Shown here: positions 1-9,821 of the stretch, one piece after another | Layout of the letters: every line of letters starts with the position of its first letter | Numbering within the stretch: the first letter of the stretch is position 1 | Source: Burkholderia multivorans ATCC BAA-247 | GTDB lineage: Bacteria; Pseudomonadota; Gammaproteobacteria; Burkholderiales; Burkholderiaceae | Direction: 5' to 3' | Assembly (NCBI RefSeq): GCF_000959525.1 | Contig: NZ_CP009831.1 | Coordinates: 1,364,001 to 1,428,000, forward strand | Length of the DNA: 64,000 bases | Program-made: the position numbers and the translations under genes | Notes under the pieces: generated by a model | The model's database searches: none | Told to the model about the DNA's origin: nothing | Seen by the model: only the letters and a program-made list of their open reading frames with translations

Positions 1-715
1 GTGGAGCCGATCGTCGGCCGATGCGGCCGCCGCGCTCGACGCACTGCGCGCCGAAGTCGAAGCCGAACGGGCAGCGGCCAAGGCCGACGTCGCCGCCTTG
101 CAGTCGGAGCTGGCCCGCACCGAAACCGCGCTCGAGCAGCGCACGGCCGCGTTGCTCGCGGCACAGGTGAGGATTCAGGAGCTGGAGCAGGCGAGGGCGG
201 CCGACGACGCCACGCGCCGCGCCCAGCAAGCCGAAATCGAACGCCTGAAGGCCGATAACGCGGAAGGCGATCGCGCGCTCGCCCAGGCGCGCGCCGACTT
301 CACCGCACAGCTCGATCGGCTGCGCGACGATGCGAGCCGGGCGGAAGAGCGTCTGCGCGCGTCGGAGCGGCGTGCGCTGCAGGAAATCGATCGCGAGCGG
401 CAGGCGGCCGCACGACTGCAAAAGGAACTCGACGCGACGAACGCGCGCGCCGACGAGCGCGACGCACACCTTCGCCGCGAAATCGGCGCGCTGCAGGCGC
501 AGCTTGCCGACAGCCAGCATCGCTGCGGCGTACTGGAAGGGCAGCTCGACGGTGCACGCGCTGCACAGGCGGCAAGCGCCGCCGAGCTCGACGCGCTGCG
601 TGCCGAGCGGGCGTCGGCATCGCGCGTGACGGCGCGTCGCGGCCCGATCCGGCCGATGTCGGCCGTACGCCCCACAAAACCGATCGCGCGGCGCCGCGTG
701 CCCAAACCGGCATGA
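1..715 (+). CDS. KfrA-like coiled-coil DNA-binding protein, 3' part only
   Basis: This gene enters from before the window. The reading frame is open from base 2 and stops at 713-715, leaving about 237 C-terminal residues. The visible part is almost entirely a long alpha-helical coiled coil rich in Ala, Glu, Arg and Gln, with many LxxEL- and ERQ-type heptads. It ends in a basic Arg/Pro/Lys tail. This matches the C-terminal region of KfrA-type proteins, which carry a short N-terminal DNA-binding domain followed by a long coiled coil and were first described as plasmid-encoded repressors and partition accessories. The DNA-binding domain is outside the window, so the assignment rests on architecture only. 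Another long coiled-coil protein cannot be excluded. Confidence 0.6.
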   Translation, partial: WSRSSADAAAALDALRAEVEAERAAAKADVAALQSELARTETALEQRTAALLAAQVRIQELEQARAADDATRRAQQAEIERLKADNAEGDRALAQARADFTAQLDRLRDDASRAEERLRASERRALQEIDRERQAAARLQKELDATNARADERDAHLRREIGALQAQLADSQHRCGVLEGQLDGARAAQAASAAELDALRAERASASRVTARRGPIRPMSAVRPTKPIARRRVPKPA

Positions 716-801
716 GGCAAAACAAACCGGAAGCAGGCCAACGTTCACGGCGACCCACAAGGCGACCAAACTGCAACGCGCGAGACGTCGCGCCAACGGC
801 G

Positions 802-818
802 TTAGACGACCGGTCTAA
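802..818. promoter_or_regulatory. TetR operator in front of the TetR gene
   Basis: A 17-bp inverted repeat, TTAGAC-N5-GTCTAA, lies 22 bp before the regulator start codon. It sits between a possible -35 (TTAGAC, 802-807) and a possible -10 (TACCAT, 826-831). Nearly the same sequence recurs at 1501-1515 before the next gene. It resembles operators known for NemR/AcuR-like TetR proteins. Binding by the adjacent TetR protein, giving autorepression, is inferred from the repeated placement. Confidence 0.75.
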
Positions 819-839
819 TCGCTGCTACCATACGCCATC

Positions 840-1460
840 ATGAATGCATCCTCGGGCGCGGAAGTCCGCCAGCACATCCTCAATATCGCGAAGCCGATCA
901 TGCTCCACAAGGGGTTTTCGGCGGTCGGGCTGAACGAGATTCTCGCTGCGGCGGGCATCCCGAAGGGGTCGTTCTACCATTACTTCGGCTCGAAGGAGGC
1001 GTTCGGCGAAGCGCTGCTCGAGTCGTATTTCGAAGGCTACCTGGAGCATCTCGACAACCTGTTCGAGCGCCAGCCCGGCACGGGCGCCGAGCGGATGATG
1101 ACGTACTGGAGCAATTGGCTGCACACGCAGTGCGCGGACGATCCCGAGGGCAAGTGCCTCGCGGTGAAGCTGGGCGCGGAAGTGTCCGACCTGTCCGAGG
1201 CGATGCGCGCGGTACTGCGACGCGGCACGAGCCACATCGTCGAACGGCTGGCGGCATGCATCGAGGCCGGCCTCGCGGACGGTTCGCTGCGCGGCATCGA
1301 GGATCCGCCGCACACCGCCGCGCTGCTGTATGAGCTGTGGCTCGGCGCGACGCTGCTGGAGAAGATCCACCGCAACCGCAAGCCGCTCGAAACCGCGATG
1401 GCCGCGACGCGGCAGCTGCTGAACCTGCCGCCGTCCGCGCCCGACGAGGTGCGGACATAA
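840..1460 (+). CDS. TetR/AcrR family transcriptional regulator
   Basis: This 206-aa protein has the usual TetR length. Its N-terminal helix-turn-helix (about residues 10-55) includes the hallmark segment GIPKGSFYHYFGSKEAFGEA, and the C-terminal helices would form a ligand pocket and dimer interface. The sequence is of the NemR/AcuR-like type that commonly senses reactive electrophiles; a Cys at about 97 (TQCADDPEGKC) could be part of such a sensor. The gene is followed by a terminator and then an NADP-dependent oxidoreductase. Matching palindromes precede both genes, so it probably represses itself and the downstream detoxification genes. The inducing ligand is unknown. Confidence 0.92.
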   Translation: MNASSGAEVRQHILNIAKPIMLHKGFSAVGLNEILAAAGIPKGSFYHYFGSKEAFGEALLESYFEGYLEHLDNLFERQPGTGAERMMTYWSNWLHTQCADDPEGKCLAVKLGAEVSDLSEAMRAVLRRGTSHIVERLAACIEAGLADGSLRGIEDPPHTAALLYELWLGATLLEKIHRNRKPLETAMAATRQLLNLPPSAPDEVRT

Positions 1461-1463
1461 GCG

Positions 1464-1490
1464 GGCGCGCTACGGCGCGCCTTGTTTTTA
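1464..1490 (+). terminator. Rho-independent terminator after the TetR gene
   Basis: A perfect 7-bp stem (GGCGCGC / GCGCGCC, loop TACG, 1464-1481) is followed by TTGTTTTT. It starts 4 bp after the TetR stop codon and separates the regulator from the oxidoreductase, which therefore needs its own promoter. Confidence 0.75.
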
Positions 1491-1500
1491 CCTATCACAC

Positions 1501-1515
1501 TAGACGACTGGTCTA
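1501..1515. promoter_or_regulatory. TetR operator in front of the oxidoreductase gene
   Basis: TAGAC-GACTG-GTCTA is the same palindrome as at 802-818 with one changed spacer base. It lies between the TetR terminator and the oxidoreductase, about 160 bp before that start codon. This makes the oxidoreductase and the genes behind it the likely targets of the TetR protein. Confidence 0.75.
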
Positions 1516-1677
1516 CTCATGGCGATCGCGATTCCTCCCCCGTTTTTGCCCTCGCAGCATTCGCGCCCGCAAGGGCAGCGGGGCGATCGCAGCGCATCGT
1601 GGATCGCGCGTAGTCCGCTCGTCCTTTCCTGATTCGATCGCGTGCGTGCACACGCATCCTTGTTGACGGAGGCTCAC

Positions 1678-2721
1678 ATGTCGCAAAGCAAGACCGCAAA
1701 CCGCCGTATCGTCCTCAATTCGCGCCCGGTCGGCGCGCCCACCGCCAACGACTTCCGCCTCGAAACCGGCGACGTGCCGACGCCCGGCGCCGGGCAGGTG
1801 CTGCTGCGCACGGTATGGCTGTCGCTCGATCCGTACATGCGCGGCCGGATGAGCGACGCGCCGTCGTATGCGCCGCCCGTGCAACTTGGCGACGTGATGG
1901 TCGGCGGCACGATCAGCCGTGTCGTATCGTCGAACCTGCCGGCGTTCCGCGAGGGCGACCTCGTCGTCGCGGCGGGCGGCTGGCAGGACTATGCGCTGTC
2001 CGACGGCAGCGACCTGATTCCGCTCGGCCGCGATTTCCCGCATCCGTCGCGCGCGCTCGGCGTGCTCGGCATGCCCGGATTCACCGCGTATACGGGGCTG
2101 CTCACGATCGGCGAGCCGAAGGCTGGTGAAACGGTCGTCGTCGCGGCCGCGAGCGGTGCGGTCGGCGCTGTCGTCGGCCAGATCGCGAAGCTGAAGGGTT
2201 GCCGCGTGATCGGCGTCGCGGGCGGCGCCGACAAATGCGCGTACGTGACCGGCACGCTCGGCTTCGACGCGTGCATCGACCATCGCGATCCCGCCTTCGC
2301 GAGCCAGTTGAAGGCAGCCTGCCCGAACGGGATCGACGTGTACTTCGAGAACGTCGGCGGCGCCGTGTTCGACGCGGTCTGGCCGCTGCTCAACAACCAC
2401 GCGCGCGTGCCGGTGTGCGGCTTGATCGCGCATTACAACGACACCGCGCTGCCGGCCGGCCCCGATCGTCTGCCGAAGCTGATGACGACGATCCTGAGCA
2501 AGCGCATCCGCATGCAGGGTTTCATCATCCTCGATTACTATGCGACCGGCTATGCGCCGTTCCTGAAGGACATGAGCGAATGGGTCGCGCAGGGCAGCGT
2601 GAAGGTGCTCGAGGACGTGATCCCCGACCTGACCGACGCGCCGGCCGCACTGATCGGCCTGCTCGCCGGCAAGAACTTCGGCAAGGTCGTCGTGCGCGTC
2701 GGCCCCGACGAACTCGTGTAA
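1678..2721 (+). CDS. NADP-dependent medium-chain oxidoreductase (CurA/YncB type)
   Basis: This 347-aa zinc-independent medium-chain dehydrogenase/reductase belongs to the leukotriene B4 dehydrogenase-like group that includes E. coli CurA/YncB. Such enzymes reduce C=C bonds of alpha,beta-unsaturated carbonyls with NADPH. Visible features are the substrate-side motif SLDPYMRGRM (about residues 43-52) and the Rossmann fingerprint VVVAAASGAVGAVVGQIAK. The later ENVGG and CGLIAHYN segments are also typical. The ATG at 1678 is chosen because GGAGG lies 6-8 bases ahead of it. Two TetR-type operators flank the regulator just upstream, which suggests induction by reactive aldehydes or quinones (inference). 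Confidence 0.9.
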   Translation: MSQSKTANRRIVLNSRPVGAPTANDFRLETGDVPTPGAGQVLLRTVWLSLDPYMRGRMSDAPSYAPPVQLGDVMVGGTISRVVSSNLPAFREGDLVVAAGGWQDYALSDGSDLIPLGRDFPHPSRALGVLGMPGFTAYTGLLTIGEPKAGETVVVAAASGAVGAVVGQIAKLKGCRVIGVAGGADKCAYVTGTLGFDACIDHRDPAFASQLKAACPNGIDVYFENVGGAVFDAVWPLLNNHARVPVCGLIAHYNDTALPAGPDRLPKLMTTILSKRIRMQGFIILDYYATGYAPFLKDMSEWVAQGSVKVLEDVIPDLTDAPAALIGLLAGKNFGKVVVRVGPDELV

Positions 2722-2799
2722 CCGTTCCACGCATTCGCGGACCGGCGCCGGAAGACGTCGGCCCGCTACGTTGTCGATCGCTTTTTCAAAGGAGAAATC

Positions 2800-3099
2800 A
2801 TGGCGCTCTACGTGATGGCCTCGCTGTTTCCGAAACCCGAACACGCGCAAGCCGTCGAGGCCGAACTGCGCAGCATGGTCGCGAAGACGCGGACCGAACC
2901 GGGCAATCGCCAATACGACCTGTTCCGCGAAGAGGGCGGCTCGCCGAACCTGCATCTGTTCGAAGTCTACGACGACCAGGCCGCGTTCGACGCGCACCTC
3001 GCGAGCCCGTACTTCGTCGCGTTCCGCGACAAATCCGCCGACTGGTTCGCGTCGCCGCCGGTGATCAAGGTGCTGAGCGGCATCGACGTCGCCGACTGA
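2800..3099 (+). CDS. Antibiotic-biosynthesis-monooxygenase (ABM) fold protein
   Basis: This 99-aa protein has the small ferredoxin-like ABM fold: an early hydrophobic strand, the EPGNRQYDLFRE segment and the LFEVYDDQAAFDAHLASPYF signature. YgiN-type quinol monooxygenases and many uncharacterised dimeric proteins share this fold. AAAGGAG is placed well before the ATG. It sits 78 bp after the oxidoreductase and before the molybdenum hydroxylase genes, so it may belong to the same electrophile or quinone response. The catalytic role is not established by sequence alone. Confidence 0.88.
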   Translation: MALYVMASLFPKPEHAQAVEAELRSMVAKTRTEPGNRQYDLFREEGGSPNLHLFEVYDDQAAFDAHLASPYFVAFRDKSADWFASPPVIKVLSGIDVAD

Positions 3100-3222
3100 C
3101 GTATCGCGTACCGCGCCCCGTCGCGACGGGGCCGCATGCAGCCGCCGCGCCCGCGCGCGGCGGCGACGACGACACGGCGCATCCAGCGCGCCGCTTCCCC
3201 ACACACCGGCCCCGGAGGCTGA

Positions 3223-3678
3223 ATGGTCACTCTGAACATCAACGGCGAGACCCGCACGGTCGACGCCCCCGACGACATGCCCTTGCTCTGGGTGCTGCGC
3301 GATCTGGTCGGCCTGACCGGCACCAAGTTCGGCTGCGGCATCGCGCAGTGCGGTGCGTGCACCGTGCATCTCGACGGCGTCGCCGCGCGCTCGTGCGTGT
3401 TGCCGGTCGCGGCGGTCGCGGGCCGCAGGATCACGACGATCGAAGCCGTCGGCGCGACGCCGGCCGGCCAAAAGGTCCAGCAGGCATGGCGCGCACTCGA
3501 CGTCGTGCAGTGCGGCTACTGCCAGTCCGGCCAGGTGATGGCGGCCGCTGCGCTGATTGCGTCGAACCCGAAGCCGAGCGACGCCGACATCGACGCCGCC
3601 ATGGCCGGCAACATCTGCCGCTGCGGCACGTACCATCGGATTCGCGCGGCGATCAAGCAAGCCGCGCAGGAGGCCTGA
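3223..3678 (+). CDS. (2Fe-2S) subunit of a xanthine-dehydrogenase-family molybdenum hydroxylase (IorA-like)
   Basis: This 151-aa small subunit carries two [2Fe-2S] clusters. The plant-ferredoxin-type N-terminal cluster uses C38, C43, C46 and C58, and the C-terminal helical domain uses C97, C100, C132 and C134 (QCGYC and CRCG motifs). All eight ligands are present. It passes electrons from the Moco subunit encoded immediately downstream toward the cytochrome subunit. The start is supported by GGAGG 8 bases upstream. The best relatives are IorA/isoquinoline 1-oxidoreductase-type and aldehyde oxidoreductase subunits. The substrate of this enzyme cannot be read from the sequence. Confidence 0.93.
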   Translation: MVTLNINGETRTVDAPDDMPLLWVLRDLVGLTGTKFGCGIAQCGACTVHLDGVAARSCVLPVAAVAGRRITTIEAVGATPAGQKVQQAWRALDVVQCGYCQSGQVMAAAALIASNPKPSDADIDAAMAGNICRCGTYHRIRAAIKQAAQEA

Positions 3679-3679
3679 C

Positions 3680-5899
3680 ATGTCGCGCGGACTGATCGAA
3701 GCAGGCCATGCCGGCGCCGCCATGTCGCGCCGTTCGTTTCTGCGCTTCGGCATGTCGCTCGGCGCGGCGGCCGGCGGCGGACTGCTGCTCGGCTTCAGCC
3801 TGCCGGCCGCGGGCGACGATACGCGGCGCTCGGTGATCGGCGGCGACGCGGACGAACCCGCGCGGGCGGGCGTGTTCGCGCCCAACGCATTCGTGCAGAT
3901 CGACCGCAGCGGCCGCGTCACGCTCGTGATGCCGAAGGTCGAGATGGGGCAGGGCGTTTACACCGCGCTGCCGATGCTGATCGCGGAAGAGCTCGAGGTG
4001 CCGCTGTCGAGCGTGACGCTGGATCATGCGCCGCCGAACGAAAAGCTGTTCCTCGATCCGCTGCTCGGCGGCCAGTTGACCGGCGGCTCGACGTCGGTGC
4101 GCTACGCATGGGAGCCGCTGCGTCGCGCCGGTGCGACCGCGCGCGTGCTGCTGGTGTCGGCGGCCGCGAAGCAATGGAACGTCGACCCGGCTGCCTGTCA
4201 CGCGGAGAACGGCGAGGTGCGCCATCCGCCGAGCGGTCGCCGCGCATCGTACGGCGAGCTCGCGGACGCGGCTGCAAAGCTGCCGGTGCCGACAGACGTC
4301 GCGCTGAAAAAGCCCGAGCAGTTCAAGCTGATCGGCACGCCCGCGAAGCGCCTCGATTCGCCGGAGAAAGTCGACGGTGTCGCGCAGTTCGGACTCGACG
4401 TGCGGCTGCCCGGGATGCTCTATGCGGTGATCGTGAACAGCCCGGTGTTCGGCGGCACCGTTGCGAGCGTTGACGATACGGCCGCGAAGAAGATTCCCGG
4501 CGTGCGTCAGATCGTGCGCGTCGACGACGCCGTCGCGGTGGTCGGCGATCACACGTGGGCGGCCAAGCGCGGCGCATCGGCGCTGGTCGTCAAATGGAAC
4601 GAAGGCGCGAACGCCAACGTGTCGACGAAGGATCTGTTCGCCGATCTCGCGCAGGCTGCCGCGAACGGCAAGGGCGCGGTCGCTCGCAAGGACGGCGACG
4701 TCGACCATGCCTTCTCGAACGCGAAGACGCGCGTGGACGCGGTGTACGAACAGCCGCTGCTCGCGCACGCGACGATGGAACCCGTGAACTGTACCGTGCA
4801 CGTGCGCAGCGACGCCTGCGAGGTGTGGGTCGGCACGCAGGTGCCGACGCGCGCCCGCGACACCGCGCAGCGGATCACCGGCCTGCCTGCCGAGCGCATC
4901 GTCGTGCACAACCACCTGCTTGGCGGCGGCTTCGGCCGCCGGCTCGAAACCGACATGATCGGCCAGGCCGTGAAGATCGGCAAACAGGTCGGCGCGCCGG
5001 TGAAGGTCGTGTGGACGCGCGAAGAGGACATCCAGCACGACATGTACCGGCCGTGCTACCACGACCGGATCTCGGCCGCGCTCGACGCGAACGGCAAGCC
5101 GATCGCATGGCGGCACCGGATCGTCGGCTCGTCGATCCTCGCGCGCTTCGCGCCGCCGGCTTTCAAGGACGGTGTCGATCCCGACGCGGTGGAGGTGGCG
5201 ATCGATCTGCCGTACGACGTCCCGAATCAGCTGATCGACTACGTGCGACAGGAGCCGCGCCATGTGCCGACCGCGTTCTGGCGCGGCGTCGGGCCGACGC
5301 GCAGCACCTTCGTCGTCGAAAGCTTCATCGACGAACTCGCCGCGCAGACCAAAACCGACCCGGTCCAGTACCGGCGCGCGCTGCTCGACAAGACGCCGCG
5401 TGCGCGCAACGTGCTCGACATCGCGACGAAAGCGGCCGGGTGGGGCGCGGCCTTGCCGCAAGGGCAGGGCCGCGGCGTCTCGGTGATGCATGCGTTCGGC
5501 AGCTTCTTCGCGATCGTCGCGGACGTCGCGGTCGACGACGGTGAAGTGCGCGTGACGCGCGTCGTCTGCGCGGTCGACTGCGGGATGACCGTGAACCCGA
5601 ACACGATCGAGGCGCAGGTGCAAGGCGGCATCATCTTCGGCATCACGGGCGCGCTGTACGGCGAAGTGACGATCGAGAACGGCCGCGTGACGCAGCGCAA
5701 CTTCACCGACTATCGCGTGCTGCGGATCAACGAGACGCCGCCGATCGACGTGCATATCGTGAAGAGCGGCGAAGCGCCGGGCGGGATCGGCGAGCCCGGC
5801 ACCGCGGCGACGGCCGCGGCCGTCGCGAACGCGATCTTCGCGGCGACCGGCAAGCGGCTGCGCAAGCTGCCGATCGGCAACCAGCTGAAAACGGCCTGA
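3680..5899 (+). CDS. Molybdopterin-binding large subunit of a xanthine-dehydrogenase-family hydroxylase (IorB-like)
   Basis: This 739-aa periplasmic Moco subunit starts with a twin-arginine signal (SRRSFLRFGMSLGAA, about residues 16-30), so it is probably exported folded. Family signatures are VEMGQGVYTALP near the N-terminus, LLGGGFGRRLE in the middle, and C-terminal GGIGEPGTAAT with the catalytic Glu. The start ATG at 3680 follows the small-subunit stop by one base, indicating tight coupling. With the small subunit and the three-haem cytochrome behind it, this forms a membrane-linked aldehyde or N-heterocycle oxidising system that delivers electrons to the respiratory chain. Both aldehyde and isoquinoline-like substrates are possible. 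Confidence 0.92.
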   Translation: MSRGLIEAGHAGAAMSRRSFLRFGMSLGAAAGGGLLLGFSLPAAGDDTRRSVIGGDADEPARAGVFAPNAFVQIDRSGRVTLVMPKVEMGQGVYTALPMLIAEELEVPLSSVTLDHAPPNEKLFLDPLLGGQLTGGSTSVRYAWEPLRRAGATARVLLVSAAAKQWNVDPAACHAENGEVRHPPSGRRASYGELADAAAKLPVPTDVALKKPEQFKLIGTPAKRLDSPEKVDGVAQFGLDVRLPGMLYAVIVNSPVFGGTVASVDDTAAKKIPGVRQIVRVDDAVAVVGDHTWAAKRGASALVVKWNEGANANVSTKDLFADLAQAAANGKGAVARKDGDVDHAFSNAKTRVDAVYEQPLLAHATMEPVNCTVHVRSDACEVWVGTQVPTRARDTAQRITGLPAERIVVHNHLLGGGFGRRLETDMIGQAVKIGKQVGAPVKVVWTREEDIQHDMYRPCYHDRISAALDANGKPIAWRHRIVGSSILARFAPPAFKDGVDPDAVEVAIDLPYDVPNQLIDYVRQEPRHVPTAFWRGVGPTRSTFVVESFIDELAAQTKTDPVQYRRALLDKTPRARNVLDIATKAAGWGAALPQGQGRGVSVMHAFGSFFAIVADVAVDDGEVRVTRVVCAVDCGMTVNPNTIEAQVQGGIIFGITGALYGEVTIENGRVTQRNFTDYRVLRINETPPIDVHIVKSGEAPGGIGEPGTAATAAAVANAIFAATGKRLRKLPIGNQLKTA

Positions 5900-5913
5900 G
5901 GGGAGCGGCGACC

Positions 5914-7218
5914 ATGCGAAACCTGGACCTGAGTGCGCGTGCGCTTTGCGCGTCGTTGCTCGCGCTGTCGGCACTGGTGACCGCGACGACCGCACACGCG
6001 GCGCAAGCGGCGCCCGCCGACAGCGCACTCGTCGCGCGCGGGGCCTACCTCGCGAAAGCCGGCGACTGCGTCGCGTGCCACACCGCGCCGCGCGGCACGC
6101 CGTTCGCGGGCGGCCTGAAGATGGTCACGCCGATGGGCGCGATCTACACGACGAACATCACGCCCGACACGGAAACCGGTATCGGCGGCTATACCGAAGC
6201 GGAGTTTGCCGACGCGTTGCGCAAGGGTGTCGCGAAGGACGGCCATCGGCTGTATCCGGCGATGCCGTACCCGTCGTACGCGAAGCTGAGGGACGACGAC
6301 GTGAAGGCGTTGTATGCGTACTTCATGCACGGCGTCGAACCGGTGAAGCAGGCGAACCGGGCGTCCGACATTCCGTGGCCGCTCAACATGCGCTGGCCGC
6401 TCGCGTTATGGAACATGGTGTTCCTCGACACGACGCCGTACGCGGACAAGCCGGCGAAGGACGCGATGTGGAACCGCGGCGCCTATCTCGTGCAAGGGCT
6501 CGGCCACTGCGGCTCGTGCCATACGCCGCGCGGTGTCGGCTTCCAGGAGAAGGCGCTCGACGAAAGCGGCACGGCGTTCCTGTCGGGCGCGTCGATCGAC
6601 AACTGGTTCGCGTCGAACCTGACGGGCGAGCACAATACGGGGCTCGGCCGCTGGAGCGAGGCCGACGTCGCGCAGTTCCTGAAAACCGGCGCAAACCGGC
6701 ACGCGACGGCGTTCGGCTCGATGGTGAGCGTGATCAACCACAGCACGCAGGAACTGACCGGCGACGATCTGGCGGCGATCTCGCGCTACCTGAAGTCGCT
6801 GCCCGCGGCAGGCGGCACGGGCGCGCCCGAGTACCGCTATGATGCGAAGGCGACGCAGGCTGCACTGGCGCGACCGTCGGCCGATCCGGGCGCAAAGGTC
6901 TATAGTGCGTACTGCGCGCATTGCCACGGCACGGACGGGCGCGGCTACGCGCCGCTGCTCGCACCGCTCGCCGGCAATCCGAACGTGCTCGAACGCGATG
7001 CGTCGTCGCTGATCAACGTGACGCTGAACGGCAGCGACACGCTCGTGATCGACGGCGTGCCTTCCGCGTATCCGATGCCGGCGTTTGCCGGCCAGCTGAA
7101 CGACCGGCAGATCGCCGACGTGCTGACGTTCATGCGTGCCGGATGGAGCAACGGCGCGCCGGCCGTGCAGCCGGCGGATGTCGCGAAGCTGCGCAAGGCG
7201 ACCGCCGCCGCACAATGA
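5914..7218 (+). CDS. Three-haem cytochrome c, electron acceptor of the molybdenum hydroxylase
   Basis: This 434-aa protein has a Sec signal peptide ending near AHA (residue 29) and three CxxCH haem sites at C52-H56, C199-H203 and C334-H338. The arrangement is that of cytochrome subunits of alcohol/gluconate dehydrogenases and of periplasmic IorAB-type hydroxylases. It follows the Moco subunit by 14 bp, and a terminator lies downstream, so 3223-7218 is probably one transcription unit. It would relay electrons from the hydroxylase to ubiquinone or an oxidase. Confidence 0.93.
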   Translation: MRNLDLSARALCASLLALSALVTATTAHAAQAAPADSALVARGAYLAKAGDCVACHTAPRGTPFAGGLKMVTPMGAIYTTNITPDTETGIGGYTEAEFADALRKGVAKDGHRLYPAMPYPSYAKLRDDDVKALYAYFMHGVEPVKQANRASDIPWPLNMRWPLALWNMVFLDTTPYADKPAKDAMWNRGAYLVQGLGHCGSCHTPRGVGFQEKALDESGTAFLSGASIDNWFASNLTGEHNTGLGRWSEADVAQFLKTGANRHATAFGSMVSVINHSTQELTGDDLAAISRYLKSLPAAGGTGAPEYRYDAKATQAALARPSADPGAKVYSAYCAHCHGTDGRGYAPLLAPLAGNPNVLERDASSLINVTLNGSDTLVIDGVPSAYPMPAFAGQLNDRQIADVLTFMRAGWSNGAPAVQPADVAKLRKATAAAQ

Positions 7219-7357
7219 GTGCCGTGCGGATCGTCGGCGACACCGATCCGCGATCGCATGCCGGCCAGTGCCGGCCGGCATGCCGACCGAACCGCGGGCG
7301 ACGAGCCCGCACCGAACGCCGCCGCGCGCATTGCGCCGGCGACGCCCCTGATAACCG

Positions 7358-7388
7358 GCGTGCCGCCGTCCGCGGCGGCACGCTTTTT
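7358..7388 (+). terminator. Rho-independent terminator after the cytochrome gene
   Basis: A perfect 11-bp GC-rich stem (GCGTGCCGCCG / CGGCGGCACGC) has a 4-nt loop and is followed by TTTTT. It ends the molybdenum hydroxylase unit 24 bp before the next start codon. Confidence 0.88.
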
Positions 7389-7396
7389 CGACGTAA

Positions 7397-8857
<1,461 letters not shown>

Positions 8858-8944
8858 CGGTGGTTTGATGAAGGACGGACGCATGCGCCGCCGGTGGGTG
8901 GCGTGTGCGGTCTGTGGGGATGGAGTTCTGGTTTGTTTTGGGAG

Positions 8945-9680
8945 ATTCATAATTTGACATAAGGTGAATTATCACACCAAACGGTTGTAGCGGCTAAGTT
9001 GTAATGTCCGCTTTCGTGCCGCGTAAGCTATCCGGCCGCCGGTTGTCCGGCGCCGGGAGCTTCGATGGCTGCGACAGAACGGATCACGATGACGATGCGA
9101 GAACTGGACCGATTCAAGGTTATTCAGGACGTGGCGGACGGCAAGCTCAAGCCGTGGCGCGCGGCCGAGCGACTCGGACTGACGACGCGGCAGATTCGGC
9201 GACTGGTTGGCCGACTGCGGGAGCACGGGCCGCAAGGTCTCGTGTCGCAGCGGCGCGCGAAGCCCAGCAATAACCGATTGGACGCCGTGACGGCCGACCG
9301 GGCACTCTCGATCATCCGCGAACGCTATACCGACTTCGGGCCGACGCTGGCCTGCGACGAGCTCCGGGAATGCCACGGCGTCCCGCTCGCCAAGGAAACG
9401 GTACGGCGGCTGATGACGGACGCTGGCTTGTGGATTCCGCGCCGGCAGCGTCCGCCGAAGGTCTACCAGCCGCGGGCGCGACGCGCGTGCCTGGGCGAGC
9501 TGATCCAGATCGACGGCAGCGAGCATGCGTGGTTCGAGGATCGGGCGCCGCAATGCACGTTGCTGGTGTACGTCGACGACGCGGCCAGCCGGCTGATGCA
9601 ATTGCACTTCACCGCGACCGAGTCGACGTTCAGCTACTTCGAGGCGACACGCGCGTACCTCGAGCGCCACGGCAAGCCCC
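8945..9680 (+). mobile_element. Remnant of an ISNCY-like insertion sequence
   Basis: This holds the 5' part of an insertion sequence: an A/T-richer stretch from about 8945 followed by a truncated transposase gene. Similarity to a transposase stops abruptly at about 9680, in the middle of the catalytic domain, and host-like sequence leading into a DUF72 gene follows. The terminal inverted repeat on the left could not be fixed exactly, and no right end or target-site duplication was recognised. The element is a one-ended relic and cannot transpose by itself. Confidence 0.65.
9065..9680 (+). pseudogene. Truncated ISNCY-family transposase
   Basis: About 205 residues of a roughly 400- to 450-residue transposase remain. 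Visible are an N-terminal helix-turn-helix (LGLTTRQIRRLVGRLREHG, about residues 37-55) and the start of the integrase-type catalytic core (IQIDGSEHAWFEDRAP, then LLVYVDDAASRLMQLHF) with its first acidic residues. The recognisable sequence ends after ERHGKP. The frame stays open by chance to 10273 but encodes nothing transposase-like beyond 9680 and overlaps the DUF72 gene in another frame. The missing last acidic residue and C-terminus make it non-functional. Confidence 0.8.
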
Positions 9681-9821
9681 GTGCCGCGTGGGCGCTCGAA
9701 GCCCGCATAGCGACGCGCGACCCAATGCAGGCGCACTCGGTGCCCGCCCCGCATGCCGTCCCAGGAACGACCCTTGCTCACCTGATCCCGATCGAGACCC
9801 CATCGACATTCGAACATCGAC

